Shown here piece after piece: positions 8,823-18,753 of a DNA stretch of 64,000 nucleotides. Source of the DNA: Lederbergia citri (GTDB taxonomy: Bacteria; Bacillota; Bacilli; Bacillales; Bacillaceae_C); contig NZ_JAGYPG010000001.1 of the NCBI RefSeq assembly GCF_018343625.1, positions 1,375,411-1,439,410 on the forward strand, written 5' to 3'. The notes under the pieces were generated by a model that was given only the letters and a program-made list of their open reading frames with translations, did no database searches and had not been told where the DNA came from. Every line of letters starts with the position of its first letter. The stretch's first letter is position 1. The translations under genes and the position numbers were made by a program.

Positions 8823-10487
8823 CTACTCCACTATCGCAATTCGCAAAACTTCTTCTGTCGTTGTGATTCCTTGTTGAACTTTTAATAATCCATCATCAAT
8901 TAAAAAGATAGTTCCATTCTCTACCGCTAATTCTCTCAATCTTGTAAATGGTTCGTTATTCATCATGGCGTTTCGTAGGTCATCATTTATTTCTAGAACT
9001 TCTTGAATGGCAATCCGCCCGCGATATCCCGTCATATTACAAGAAGCACATCCACGTCCACGAACAATCCGCTCGATTTCAATTCCTCTTTTAGTGAATA
9101 TTTCTTTTTCCCTCTCTGTAGGCGTATGTTCTTCAGCACAATCACGACATACTTTTCTAACGAGACGTTGTGCTACAATCCCAGTAACGGAATTTGCAAT
9201 TAAAAATGGTTCTACTCCCATATCAAAAAGTCGAGTAACCGTGCTTAAGGAATCATTTGTATGAATGGTCGATAATACAAGATGTCCCGTCAACGATGCT
9301 CGAATAGCAATTTCTACCGTTTCTTTATCGCGGATTTCTCCAACCATAATAATATTAGGGTCTTGACGCAAAATGGACCGTAAACCAGCAGAAAATGTTA
9401 AACCAACATTTGAATTGATTTGTATTTGGTTAATGCCTTCTAATTGATATTCCACTGGATCTTCAATCGTAATGATATTGACCTGTTCATTATTCAAATG
9501 ATTGAGTGCACCATATAAAGTGGATGATTTCCCGGAACCAGTAGGACCTGTAATCAGAATAATTCCGTTAGGTTTCTCAATCATATTTAATAATCTATTT
9601 AAATTTTTCTTGTTAAAGCCTAATTGGTTAAGGTCATTCAGTCTACTGCTTAAATCCATTATCCTTAACACAATTTTTTCACCAAATACAGTCGGCAATG
9701 TAGATACGCGTACATCGATATGACGAAAATCCACATTGGTTTTTATCCTGCCATCTTGAGGGATACGATGTTCAGTAATATCTAAATTTGCCATAATTTT
9801 AATTCTTGCTGTCAATACACTCTGCATATACTTCGGGAGAGTTCGTTCTGTTCGAAGGAAACCATCGACTCGGTATCGGATGACTATTTTAGCATCTTGT
9901 GGGTCAATATGTATATCACTCGCTCTTTGAACAAAAGCATTCGTAAAAATTTGATTTACAAGTTTTACGATTGGAGAATCTTGATCTGTAATCTCTTCAC
10001 GTTCTACTACTTGAACAGCACCGGGAATTTGTACCTCTAATTCTTCAAAATGATCATCCATATCGTAATATTTATTTATAGCTCTTAAAATATCATCCTT
10101 TGTTGCAATCGCAGCTTCAACATGAAACCCTGTTGCCAATCTTAAATCCTCTATCGTATAAAAATCCATAGGATCCGCCATTGCAACAAACAGTTTATCC
10201 CCTTCCTTTTTTAGAGGAATAATTAGATTCCTTTTAGCAACATCCTTGGATATGATTGAAATTAATTTTGAATCAAAAGGATAACGATACAAACTAATAT
10301 GAGGGATACCAAGCTGAAATTCCAAAACTTCAATTAATTGCTGTTCTGTAATATAGCCTTTTTGAACTAATGTATCACCAAGTCTTTGACTCTGATTTTG
10401 TTCCGACAAGGCCTGTTTAAGCTGATTTTCTGTAATAATTCCAGATTCAACTAATAAATCACCTAGTCGTTTCCTCGTCTTAACCAT
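8823..10487 (-). CDS. pilB: Pilus extension ATPase PilB
   Basis: About 554 residues from the ATG at 10487 (GCGGTG six bases upstream); a GTG nine bases further upstream is less well placed. Domains: N-terminal GspE/MshEN domain (about 1-140, RLGDLLVESGIITENQL repeats), then the AAA-like motor with Walker A GPTGSGKSSTLYG, Asp box ITIEDPVEYQ, Walker B LRQDPNIIMVGEIRD, His box HLVLSTIHTND, and a tetracysteine zinc site (CRDC ... CASCNMTGYRG). Drives pilin polymerisation. First intact gene of the operon that runs to pilO. Confidence 0.96.
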   Translation of the reverse strand: MVKTRKRLGDLLVESGIITENQLKQALSEQNQSQRLGDTLVQKGYITEQQLIEVLEFQLGIPHISLYRYPFDSKLISIISKDVAKRNLIIPLKKEGDKLFVAMADPMDFYTIEDLRLATGFHVEAAIATKDDILRAINKYYDMDDHFEELEVQIPGAVQVVEREEITDQDSPIVKLVNQIFTNAFVQRASDIHIDPQDAKIVIRYRVDGFLRTERTLPKYMQSVLTARIKIMANLDITEHRIPQDGRIKTNVDFRHIDVRVSTLPTVFGEKIVLRIMDLSSRLNDLNQLGFNKKNLNRLLNMIEKPNGIILITGPTGSGKSSTLYGALNHLNNEQVNIITIEDPVEYQLEGINQIQINSNVGLTFSAGLRSILRQDPNIIMVGEIRDKETVEIAIRASLTGHLVLSTIHTNDSLSTVTRLFDMGVEPFLIANSVTGIVAQRLVRKVCRDCAEEHTPTEREKEIFTKRGIEIERIVRGRGCASCNMTGYRGRIAIQEVLEINDDLRNAMMNNEPFTRLRELAVENGTIFLIDDGLLKVQQGITTTEEVLRIAIVE

Positions 10488-10506
10488 TTCTATCACCGCT
10501 CTGCGA

Positions 10507-11472
10507 TTATTTCACAACATCCCCTGGATCCGTCCAAATCAATTCATCAGGTTTCCCATTTTCTTGTCTTTGCACATTCGAACTATCGTTATGATTATCT
10601 ACTACATTTTCATTCTCTAAATCGGTTCCATCCTGTTGTTGCGATATTTCATTATTTTGAACTACTTTAACGAAGCCATGAATTTCTATACGATGAACAG
10701 GCAAGTAAAAATCTTGCCCAATTAAATCTGTCTTTATTACTGCCCCGTCATTATTCTTCGTTTCTTTTATAACGGTAATAGATTTTCCAGCCTTCCCCTT
10801 TTCTTTTACTTGAAAATCGTTATTTTTAATTGCTGGACTATATTGTTTAATGATTTTCGGAGGATACGTTTTTTCTTCCTCAAAACGAAGGCTATAATGT
10901 TCGTTTAGTTTTGGTCCAATCAATCTAGCTTTTACTCCATTTCCTGACTGTTCCCATTCAATTTTATAAGATTGCTCACTAGGATTATAAAAACTGAAAT
11001 CTTTTTTTACATTAGGATCTACTTTTGCTTCCAGTCCTAAAATCGCGTTATCATCAAGTATGGTGCTTGTATTTCTTTCCATTACAATCAAATTTGACTT
11101 TAGAATCAGTTCGTACAATATAGATGCTACTTCGCTGGCCGTCTCACCGTCGATAGTGGAAAGATTATAGCTATCAATTTTATGTATTAGAGAAAATTCT
11201 GATTTTCCTTGAATCTCATTGTCTTGAATTGAATTTAAAAGTAAACGAACTCGAGGGGTGACGAGTAATTGTTCTCGATTCACTTCACTAATAATTGAAT
11301 CAATATATGTATCTTCAACCGGACTTTCTATTTAATCATCCTTGTTTTCTACTTGTTCCATTGCTAATGCAGAAGAATTATTAAGATGACTTTCATTAAG
11401 ATGTGAACATCCATATACAAAACAAGAAGACAGCATTAAAAGAAATGGAACCTTCATTTTTCCTATATTCAA
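10507..11472 (-). pseudogene. VanW/G5-domain lipoprotein gene with an in-frame stop
   Basis: Reading the minus strand from TTG 11472 (AAGGGG upstream) or ATG 11457 gives a lipoprotein signal MKVPFLLMLSSC with lipobox LSSC, then a polar linker, then an in-frame TAA at 11334-11332, after which the same frame stays open to 10507. The downstream part resembles the VanW-like protein often found beside pilB in Bacillaceae: ILYELILKSNLIVMERN, an SFYNPSEQ segment, and a G5 domain (about KQYSPAIKNNDFQVKEKGK to DFYLPVHRIEIHG). A GTG at 11283 could restart translation of 258 residues, but without the lipid anchor. Either a nonsense mutation or a sequencing error; the rest is not degraded, so any loss is recent. 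The 230 bases upstream hold no gene. Confidence 0.75.
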
Positions 11473-11702
11473 TGTTCACTGCCCCTTTCGATATAAGTCT
11501 TTTGACCTAAACCTTTCGTATCAATCTACTAATATTGTATAATAGCGTTAAGGAATTTGAAAGATGGTTGGGGTTCGTGGTGAAAATATTTTATTATTGA
11601 TGAAAAATGTGTGACATTGTAGGAAATTGTTATATTCAAGACTTCTATTACTGTTATTTACCTAGCTTTGTAACGTTTGTTGACAGATAGAAACTTTAAA
11701 GT

Positions 11703-11729
11703 AAAAAAATGAGCGACATTTCGCTCATT
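11703..11729 (-). terminator. Terminator of the minor pilin pair
   Basis: Stem AATGAGCGA/TCGCTCATT with a three-base loop, T run on the minus strand. It ends the two-gene unit 12679-11788, so the VanW-like gene and pilB need a promoter in 11473-11702; no convincing consensus pair was found there. Confidence 0.85.
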
Positions 11730-11787
11730 GATACTTCGATTTTTAATACACTATCATTTTTATAATCATTATTTCACTAGAAGAATA

Positions 11788-12267
11788 CTATTTTTCGCTG
11801 TCTTTCGTTAAATGAATCACCTCATAAGATGTATTAATGTCATCAAAGGTATTTTTTAGTGAAGGTGTAACTTGATAACGAATGATTATTGCGTTTTCTT
11901 CGTCGTCAATATCAATAGAGTTTACCTTCAGTTGAAATTGATAACCTTCTTCTTTAAACTTTTTTGAAATTTGATTTTCAGGATTAATCTTAGATGTTAG
12001 TCTTTCTTTATATTCCACAAGATTATCAGGCTTTACTTGAACAGTTTCTATATCATTTATAGCTTGATTTACTACACTTTCCATATAAATTATGCCCATT
12101 TCTCTTAAATTATCAATTTGTATATGTTGTTCAGCCTTCTTATATTGAAGGGAGCCACTTAAAATTTTTGATATAATCGGAGTAGCAATGACAGCTAAAA
12201 TGGTAATGATTAAAAGGACTAAAATTAAGGCGTAGCCACTCTGTTTTTTTAATACACTATTTATCAT
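11788..12267 (-). CDS. PilX-like minor pilin-type protein
   Basis: 159 residues. N-terminus MINSVLKKQSGYALILVLLIITILAVIAT resembles PilX/GspK-like proteins: a short basic leader, Gly at the expected -1 position and a long hydrophobic helix, but with YALIL in place of the usual FTLIE, so the +5 Glu is absent. The remainder is a short soluble domain of alpha/beta character. It overlaps the upstream pilin-like gene by 11 bases. Probably a minor pseudopilin that caps or initiates the fibre; precise role unknown. Confidence 0.7.
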   Translation of the reverse strand: MINSVLKKQSGYALILVLLIITILAVIATPIISKILSGSLQYKKAEQHIQIDNLREMGIIYMESVVNQAINDIETVQVKPDNLVEYKERLTSKINPENQISKKFKEEGYQFQLKVNSIDIDDEENAIIIRYQVTPSLKNTFDDINTSYEVIHLTKDSEK

Positions 12268-12679
12268 TTTGTTCCTCCGATTTAATATAACTAAAGAGTT
12301 CTGAAATAGCTGAATGATCGTTTTTGTCCGCGAAAATCAAAACATGGACTACTACTAAATGTAAACTTTCCGGTGTCTCTTTTGATAGATTTACATAAGG
12401 ATAATAGGACTTATTATTAATATAAATCGGCTCAACTTCATAATAGTTTTTTCCGTTAATGACACGGGTTTCTGTGTTTTTAACTGGATCATCTTTTACA
12501 CTTTGCAATACTTTTTCAGCTATATTTATCGAGGTCATACGGTCCTCTGCCTTGCCCGAAAAAAGCATGGCTTGGGAGAAAAAATGTAAAAAAGATACGA
12601 TAACGATTGATAAGATGGCGATGGAAGCTAGTAGTTCAATTAATGTTAAACCTTTATCATTAAAAACATTTTTCATCAT
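12257..12679 (-). CDS. Prepilin-type minor pilin (PilV/GspI-like)
   Basis: 140 residues. Class III signal peptide MMKNVFNDKG with cleavage after Gly10, then LTLIELLASIAILSIVIVSF carrying Glu at +5. The short C-terminal domain is unrecognised (ETRVINGKNYYEVEPIYINNK, similar in feel to PilV/GspI minor pilins). First gene of a two-gene unit with the PilX-like gene, divergent from the long prepilin gene that starts only 60 bases away. Confidence 0.78.
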   Translation of the reverse strand: MMKNVFNDKGLTLIELLASIAILSIVIVSFLHFFSQAMLFSGKAEDRMTSINIAEKVLQSVKDDPVKNTETRVINGKNYYEVEPIYINNKSYYPYVNLSKETPESLHLVVVHVLIFADKNDHSAISELFSYIKSEEQNDK

Positions 12680-12738
12680 TTCATAGTCTTATCCTTCCAC
12701 AAAATATAGGAAACTTTTAAAAAGCGTGGTGAAACAAG

Positions 12739-14076
12739 TTGATAAAAAAATATATAACACACCAGCAAGGAATTACGCTTCTTGAATTATTAGCAGCCCT
12801 AGCCATTTCGACACTAGTTATCGGCTTAACTTTTAGTGTACTTTTCTCTTCTAAAAAGTTCAATGATAAAACGCATGCTTATGTCGATTTGAGACAGGAA
12901 GCAAATATTATCATCTCTAGTTTAAGAAAACACCAAAAAAATTCAGAAAAAGTTTGTCATGAGCAACTTCTTACAAATGATAATATTTCAATGGAAATTC
13001 AAATAAATGAGGTTGAATTAAAGAGTGGATATTGTTGGACTCCCACGAATTCTAATGATACACATGTAAAATTTACGTTAAAGGATAAAAAGCAGCATAA
13101 TAAATTTGATGTAGATACAATTATTGAGGGGAGGGAAAGAAAGGATTTTAGTATTAACATCCCCGATCAACCGGTTAAGGAAGAAACCTTTTTTGATTAT
13201 CTGAAGAATAATAATGTGTTTGTATATGGGAATGATTTAGATACCAATGGGTCTAATTCATTTAATGGATCAGGAACAATTCTTATTAATAATTTTAATC
13301 ATTCAAATCTATTATTCAATGGAGGCGGGAGTGTATTATCAGTAAAAAAAATATTCATTAATAAAAATGGAAACGAAGTTATTTTTAGTGATAGTACAAG
13401 GCTCGGGGAACTAGAAAAAACAGAAACAGTAAGGATTATAGGAAATGTACAATTAAATAGGGGGACTGCAGCAATCCTTGGTGATACTATTTATATTAGT
13501 GGGAATGTCACCTTTGATAATGGTGCAGTAATAAAAGGGAAGAAAGTCATAATAGGCGGGAATGTAACATTTAAAAATTCCTCAGATAAAATAACTGCGG
13601 ACGAAATCTATGTTACTGGAACTATAAAAAAAATTGATAATGGCAATATTGTTGGTAGGTTATTTAACTCCAACCCACCCGGCAAAATAGAGATACCAGT
13701 AGATATTCCTATCCTACCCCCGTCTTTTCGTGAAGATTCCTGGTATAGTACTAACGGATATGAAGTAACATCAAGTGTAAACTTTTCAGATAACAGCAAA
13801 ATTTTTTCGCCAAGCTCCTTTACAGTTAAGGATTGGCATAGCAATAAACAAAATGTTATCATCATTAGTAAAGGTGATATTACTCTAGAAAAATTTGGTG
13901 GTAGTGATCTTACTGGAATTTTATTTGCACCAAACGGAAAGGTAACCTTTAAAGGAAAATCTTTTAATGGAGTAGTCATCGCAAAGAATGGATTTTTTAC
14001 AAATGGTGAAACAAAAGTAACCTTTACTAACGTAGATGAATTTATTAAAAATCCGGACAAGGCTCCTTTTAAATAA
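12739..14076 (+). CDS. Long prepilin with predicted beta-solenoid domain
   Basis: 445 residues, the only pilus gene on the plus strand. The start is TTG at 12739 (GTGGTGAAAC upstream). Class III leader MIKKYITHQQG, then ITLLELLAALAISTLVIGL with Glu at +5. After a PilW-like helix and linker (to about residue 150) comes a long stretch of short repeats rich in Gly, Asn and beta-branched residues, for example RIIGNVQLNRG, IYISGNVTFDNG, VIIGGNVTFKN, IYVTGTIKKIDNG, ending with GILFAPNGKVTFKGKSFNG and VVIAKNGFF. This resembles bactofilin-like or polymer-forming right-handed beta helices. Likely a tip adhesin or minor pilin exposed on the fibre; the function is inferred only. Confidence 0.75.
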   Translation: MIKKYITHQQGITLLELLAALAISTLVIGLTFSVLFSSKKFNDKTHAYVDLRQEANIIISSLRKHQKNSEKVCHEQLLTNDNISMEIQINEVELKSGYCWTPTNSNDTHVKFTLKDKKQHNKFDVDTIIEGRERKDFSINIPDQPVKEETFFDYLKNNNVFVYGNDLDTNGSNSFNGSGTILINNFNHSNLLFNGGGSVLSVKKIFINKNGNEVIFSDSTRLGELEKTETVRIIGNVQLNRGTAAILGDTIYISGNVTFDNGAVIKGKKVIIGGNVTFKNSSDKITADEIYVTGTIKKIDNGNIVGRLFNSNPPGKIEIPVDIPILPPSFREDSWYSTNGYEVTSSVNFSDNSKIFSPSSFTVKDWHSNKQNVIIISKGDITLEKFGGSDLTGILFAPNGKVTFKGKSFNGVVIAKNGFFTNGETKVTFTNVDEFIKNPDKAPFK

Positions 14077-14095
14077 AATAGCCTTAACGGAAATA

Positions 14096-14143
14096 AAGCA
14101 GATGAGGGGAAATGAAATAAATTTCATTTCACCCCATCTGCTT
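14096..14143. terminator. Bidirectional terminator hairpin
   Basis: Long inverted repeat AAGCAGATGAGGGG ... CCCCATCTGCTT with a second inner stem AATGAAAT/ATTTCATT. It lies between the convergent ends of the long prepilin gene and folC; moderately T-rich on both sides. Confidence 0.75.
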
Positions 14144-14170
14144 ATTAATTTTCATTACAAAACTGGTTTA

Positions 14171-14318
14171 TTATTGAAATTCATTTCCTATTTAGTGAAT
14201 TTTCATCGACAATTGGTGAAAATAGATACTATAATTGATGAGATTTTCTCATTAATTGGTGAAAGTCATGCCGACATTGGTGAGAATTTCTGATTAATTG
14301 ATGAACTTCCTTCACACT
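14171..14318. repeat. Tandem array of degenerate 21-bp units
   Basis: Seven units start at 14171, 14192, 14213, 14235, 14256, 14277 and 14298, that is, spacings of 21, 21, 22, 21, 21, 21. Each begins with TT(G/A)(G/A/T)TGA; the later units read roughly TTGGTGARAATTYNTNATTAA. The array ends at the folC stop codon. Units are diverged, so it is an old array; no protein in the region is convincing. Confidence 0.8.
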
Positions 14319-15621
14319 ATGTTAGAATTTCCTTTAAAAACGGTTTAATCGTAGAAATAAAGTACAAGGAGCCTGTTATCGCGAGTACCTCATCGTCTTC
14401 TAAAGAAGAAATCAATGTTTTCATTAGTTCTCGCCAATTTGAATCTGCCTTTGCCATAGGATTATTGGATAATTCCTTTAATTCCTGAGCCGATGCCGCC
14501 CTTGGAAATTCGAACTCGGTTAGGTAAATTTCTACATCCATCGCTTTAAAGATCGCAAACATTTCCGTTAAATCTTTGTCTTTCAGTGCTGAAAAAATGA
14601 TTTTAACTTTTTTATCGCTGAATCGCTGTTTTAACGCATTTGCAAAAGCTTGCACACCTTCCGGATTATGAGCACCGTCTATTAATACTACAGGTTGTTC
14701 TTGCATTATTTCCATTCTTCCAGGCCAATAAGCTTTTTGTAAACCAACCCTAATATTGTTTTCGTCTACATGTATAAGTTCAGACTTATTTAAGTGTTCC
14801 AATACAGCTATAGCTCCAGCTGCATTTTCGGTTTGATGCTTACCAAGGAGTGAAACTTCCAGATTCAGCAGTACACCTAATTTTGATTCATATGTAAACT
14901 GTTCACATTCTTCAAGTGAATGGTAATCAGAAACAAAAAAGTCCTTTTCAATTTGTAAAATCATTGCATTTTTCTCAAGAGCGGCATCTTTCAAAACAGC
15001 CAAAGCTTCCTCATTTTTCACACAAGTAATAATTGGAGTGTTCTCTTTAATGATACCCGCTTTTTCAAAAGCGATTTTGCTAATTGTGTTTCCGAGAATT
15101 TGTGTATGATCCATTCCGATATTTGTGATGATAGAAGCAATCGGTTTAATGACATTCGTTGAATCAAATCTTCCCCCAAGGCCAACTTCGATAACCGTAA
15201 TATCCATTGGATTCACTTTTGCAAAATAATAAATAGCCATCGCAGTAATGACCTCGAACTCAGTTGGTGATCCAAGTTCAGTTAACTCTAATTCCTCTGC
15301 AAGAGGCTTGATCTTATTCGTCAAATCTGTAATTTCATGATCTTGAATAGGCTGGCCATTCACACTAATTCTTTCATTAAATTGTTCAATATATGGAGAT
15401 GTAAAAGTACCGACATTAAACCCGGCTTCATTCAAGATTGAGCGAAGGTATGCCACTGTCGAGCCTTTCCCATTTGTTCCTCCAACATGAATGGCTTTAA
15501 GCTCCTTCTCTGGATTTCCTAACCTTTCAAGCATCCATTCCATTCTTTTTAAACCTGGTTTTATTCCTAATCTTAATCGAGAATGTATCCATTCGAGTGC
15601 TTCTTCGTATGATTGCAACAT
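14317..15621 (-). CDS. folC: Folylpolyglutamate synthase / dihydrofolate synthase
   Basis: 434 residues. Adds glutamate to tetrahydrofolates (and to dihydropteroate in bifunctional enzymes). Mur-ligase fold: P-loop HVGGTNGKGSTVAYL near residue 46, omega-loop segment FTSPYIEQFNERI, metal and ATP motif VIEVGLGGRFDSTN, the HTQILG motif, and the C-terminal domain with LIDGAHNPEG. Good ribosome site AGAGGTG before ATG 15621. Downstream of valS as in B. subtilis, separated from it by a 12-bp stem hairpin. Confidence 0.96.
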   Translation of the reverse strand: MLQSYEEALEWIHSRLRLGIKPGLKRMEWMLERLGNPEKELKAIHVGGTNGKGSTVAYLRSILNEAGFNVGTFTSPYIEQFNERISVNGQPIQDHEITDLTNKIKPLAEELELTELGSPTEFEVITAMAIYYFAKVNPMDITVIEVGLGGRFDSTNVIKPIASIITNIGMDHTQILGNTISKIAFEKAGIIKENTPIITCVKNEEALAVLKDAALEKNAMILQIEKDFFVSDYHSLEECEQFTYESKLGVLLNLEVSLLGKHQTENAAGAIAVLEHLNKSELIHVDENNIRVGLQKAYWPGRMEIMQEQPVVLIDGAHNPEGVQAFANALKQRFSDKKVKIIFSALKDKDLTEMFAIFKAMDVEIYLTEFEFPRAASAQELKELSNNPMAKADSNWRELMKTLISSLEDDEVLAITGSLYFISTIKPFLKEILT

Positions 15622-15648
15622 TCACTGGCACCTCTTGTCTTCATTATC

Positions 15649-15676
15649 GAAGCGAATCCGAGTACGGATTCGCTTC
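15649..15676. other. Perfect hairpin between valS and folC
   Basis: Stem GAAGCGAATCCG/CGGATTCGCTTC, 12 perfect base pairs with loop AGTA, in the 60-base valS-folC spacer. There is no T run on either side, so it is more likely an mRNA processing or stability element than a terminator. Confidence 0.7.
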
Positions 15677-15681
15677 TCAAC

Positions 15682-18321
15682 TTACTCTGATTTTAATTCT
15701 TTAAGTCGTTCTTCAACTGTTACTCTTTTCTCCAAGTAATCCTTTTCCTTCGCACGTTCTTCGTCAACAATTGCCTGCGGTGCTTTGCTGATGAATTTTT
15801 CGTTGGAAAGTTTCTTTTGAACTCGTTCCACTTCTTTATTCCACTTATCCCACTCTTTTTCCAAGCGGGCAATTTCCTCTTCAATATTGATAAGTCCTGC
15901 AAGTGGCAAAAAGAGTTCAGCACCCGTTACAACGGCAGACATCGATTTTTCTGGCGGTGTAATGTTAATGGCAATCTCGAGTTCCTCAGGATTACAAAAT
16001 CTTTCGATGAAATGTTTGTTCTTGTCTAAAGCTTCAAGAACCTTTTCATCCCTTGCTTTAAGCAACATTTTTATTTTTTTACTCATTGGCGTATTTACTT
16101 CCGCCCTGATCGTACGTACAGAGTGGATGATATCCATCAATAATTTCATTTCACCTGCAGCCGTTTGATCAGAAAGGCTAGGATCAACTTGCGGCCAATT
16201 GGCAATCGTAATCGATTCCCCTTCGTGAGGAAGGTTCTGCCAAATTTCTTCCGTAATAAACGGCATAAATGGATGGAGCAAGCGCATCGTATTATCCAAA
16301 ACATATGCAAGTACAGAACGCGTAGTCAGTTTTGCCTTTTCATCTTCACCATATAATGGCAGTTTCGCCATTTCAATATACCAGTCACAAAGATCGTCCC
16401 AGATGAAGTTATAAAGCGCTCGGCCAACTTCCCCAAACTCATATTTTTCAGCTAGTTTTGTTACCGTATCAATCGTGTCATTCAGACGAGTTAGAATCCA
16501 TTTATCTGCAACGGATTTTTCTCCTGATAAATCAATTTCCTCGTATGTGAGTCCGTCCATATTCATTAATGCAAATCGTGAAGCATTCCAAATTTTATTG
16601 GCAAAGTTCCAAACTGCTTCGATCTTTTCCATGCTGAATCGTAAATCTTGACCCGGAGAGCTTCCGGTCGATAAAAAGTATCTTAGCGAGTCTGCTCCGT
16701 ATTTATCAATAACTTCCATGGGATCTACGCCATTTCCAAGTGACTTACTCATTTTACGTCCTTCAGCATCCCGTACAAGTCCATGGATCAATACATCGCG
16801 AAACGGACGTTTACCCGTAAATTTAAGACCTTGGAAAATCATCCTTGATACCCAGAACGTAATAATATCGTAACCTGTTACGAGACAATTGTTCGGATAA
16901 TAACGTTTAAAATCATTTTCTGCTTCATTCGGCCAACCCATTGTTGAAAACGGCCATAAAGCTGAGCTGAACCATGTATCGAGAACATCTTTATCCTGTT
17001 CCCAGTTTTCCTCGTCTGCAGGTGCTTCGTGACCTACAAAAATTTCCCCGGTTTCTTTATGATACCAAGCCGGAATTCGATGTCCCCACCAAAGTTGGCG
17101 GGAAATACACCAATCACGAATATTTTCAATCCAATGCATATAGATTTTTTCAAAACGATCAGGAACAAAATGTACCTTTTCTTCACTCTTCTGTAACTCG
17201 ATTGCTTTATCAGCTAGAGGCTGCATTTTAACAAACCATTGAGTAGATAGATATGGCTCTACAACCGCTCCACTACGCTCAGAGTGACCAACAGAATGTA
17301 AATGCTCTTCAATTTTGAAAAGAACACCAGCATCTTGAAGATCCTTTACGATTTGCTTCCGGCATTCGAAACGGTCAAGTCCATTATATTTTCCTGCCTT
17401 TTCATTCATCGTGCCGTTTTCATTCATAACAAGAACGCGTTCTAGATTATGACGATTTCCAATTTCAAAGTCATTCGGATCATGAGCCGGAGTAATTTTT
17501 ACTGCACCGGAACCAAATTCCATATCAACATATTCATCTGCAACAATTGGAATTTCGCGACCAACGATTGGAAGGATAACCGTTTTTCCAATCAAATGTT
17601 TATATCGCGCGTCATCTGGATGTACTGCTACTCCAGTATCACCAAGCATTGTTTCAGGGCGTGTCGTTGCAACCTCAATACTGCCACTTCCGTCCGCAAG
17701 TGGATAATTCATATGATAGAAAGCACCTTGAACATCTTTATAAATAACTTCGATATCAGACAGTGCCGTTTTCGTCGCTGGATCCCAGTTAATAATGTAC
17801 TCGCCACGATAAATTAGGCCTTCGTTGTATAGGGAAACGAACACCTCACGTACTGCATTCGAAAGACCTTCGTCAAGTGTAAAACGTTCCCTTGAATAAT
17901 CAAGTCCAAGTCCTAGCTTAGCCCATTGCTGGCGAATAAAATCAGCATACTCTTCTTTCCATTTCCATGTTTCTTCAAGAAATTTCGCGCGTCCTAAATC
18001 GTAGCGCGTCTTGCCTTCTTCTCGTAATTTTTCTTCTACCTTTGCTTGAGTAGCGATTCCCGCGTGGTCCATACCAGGAAGCCATAATACATCATACCCT
18101 TGCATTCTTTTCATCCGCGTTAAAATGTCTTGAAGTGTTGTATCCCAAGCATGACCAAGATGCAGTTTTCCAGTAACATTTGGCGGCGGAATCACAATCG
18201 TATATGGCTCTTTCTCCAAGTCACTTTTCGCTTCAAAAAACTTACCCTTAAGCCACCATTCATATCTGCCTTTTTCAATGTTTTGCGGTTCATATTTAGT
18301 AGGCATTTTGATGTCTTCCAT
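15682..18321 (-). CDS. valS: Valine-tRNA ligase
   Basis: 879 residues, class I aminoacyl-tRNA synthetase charging tRNA-Val. HIGH-type signature [15 protein letters not shown] near residue 46, editing domain (about 200-350, [17 protein letters not shown]), KMSKS motif as [11 protein letters not shown] near 525, anticodon-binding domain, and the C-terminal coiled coil [23 protein letters not shown] 18321 has TAGGAGGA seven bases upstream. Expression is expected to respond to uncharged tRNA-Val through the T-box in its leader. Confidence 0.98.
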   Translation of the reverse strand: MEDIKMPTKYEPQNIEKGRYEWWLKGKFFEAKSDLEKEPYTIVIPPPNVTGKLHLGHAWDTTLQDILTRMKRMQGYDVLWLPGMDHAGIATQAKVEEKLREEGKTRYDLGRAKFLEETWKWKEEYADFIRQQWAKLGLGLDYSRERFTLDEGLSNAVREVFVSLYNEGLIYRGEYIINWDPATKTALSDIEVIYKDVQGAFYHMNYPLADGSGSIEVATTRPETMLGDTGVAVHPDDARYKHLIGKTVILPIVGREIPIVADEYVDMEFGSGAVKITPAHDPNDFEIGNRHNLERVLVMNENGTMNEKAGKYNGLDRFECRKQIVKDLQDAGVLFKIEEHLHSVGHSERSGAVVEPYLSTQWFVKMQPLADKAIELQKSEEKVHFVPDRFEKIYMHWIENIRDWCISRQLWWGHRIPAWYHKETGEIFVGHEAPADEENWEQDKDVLDTWFSSALWPFSTMGWPNEAENDFKRYYPNNCLVTGYDIITFWVSRMIFQGLKFTGKRPFRDVLIHGLVRDAEGRKMSKSLGNGVDPMEVIDKYGADSLRYFLSTGSSPGQDLRFSMEKIEAVWNFANKIWNASRFALMNMDGLTYEEIDLSGEKSVADKWILTRLNDTIDTVTKLAEKYEFGEVGRALYNFIWDDLCDWYIEMAKLPLYGEDEKAKLTTRSVLAYVLDNTMRLLHPFMPFITEEIWQNLPHEGESITIANWPQVDPSLSDQTAAGEMKLLMDIIHSVRTIRAEVNTPMSKKIKMLLKARDEKVLEALDKNKHFIERFCNPEELEIAINITPPEKSMSAVVTGAELFLPLAGLINIEEEIARLEKEWDKWNKEVERVQKKLSNEKFISKAPQAIVDEERAKEKDYLEKRVTVEERLKELKSE

Positions 18322-18348
18322 ATGAAATTCCTCCTAACCTTTATTAAA

Positions 18349-18612
18349 AAACAAAAAGCCCCCTTCGTTAAAAGGACGAAGGGAGCGGGTTCGCGGTACC
18401 ACCTTTTTTCACAAATCACAAGAACTCATGTGATCTGGCACTTGAAATACATAACGGCTTTTAACCGGCTTCCATTACTATAATTTCACAGAAGCTGCTC
18501 AAGGGCGACCTTCCATAGGAACTGTTAGGAATCTTTCACCAATGATTCCCTCTCTAAAAACAATCCTCTCATGTACTCTTCCCTGTCAATGCATTTATTC
18601 GTTCTCACTATT
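18349..18612 (-). promoter_or_regulatory. T-box riboswitch leader of valS
   Basis: On the minus strand the leader carries the T-box core GGTGGTACCGCG (18403-18392) followed by a terminator: stem around CCCTTCGT/ACGAAGGG (18383-18361) and T run at 18357-18352. Upstream is a long stem I region with GAGAGGGAATC-like sequence; a GTC at 18509-18507 is a possible valine specifier but was not verified by folding. A TATAAT at 18622-18617 is the likely -10. Uncharged tRNA-Val should stabilise the antiterminator. The remaining 130 bases to the divergent small gene hold no further signal I recognise. Confidence 0.92.
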
Positions 18613-18753
18613 ATTCATTATAGTAGCGAATTTTCGTTCATAAATCAATATTTTCCCTTTTAATTTTTGAAATTGGGTTTTTTCTTACTATTCACAGAAT
18701 AACCCAATTACTCATATTTTATAACAGGGGCTTTTAGTGAGGAGGTAAAATAA

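Noticed and set aside
13608..14060. 150-codon frame antisense to the long prepilin gene
   Set aside because: No ribosome site and a shadow of a gene with a clear prepilin leader.
14036..14293. 85-codon plus-strand frame after the long prepilin gene
   Set aside because: Runs through the terminator hairpin and the 21-bp repeat array; no ribosome site.
14171..14318. CRISPR array
   Set aside because: Period of 21 bases with no constant repeat/variable spacer structure and no cas genes in the window.
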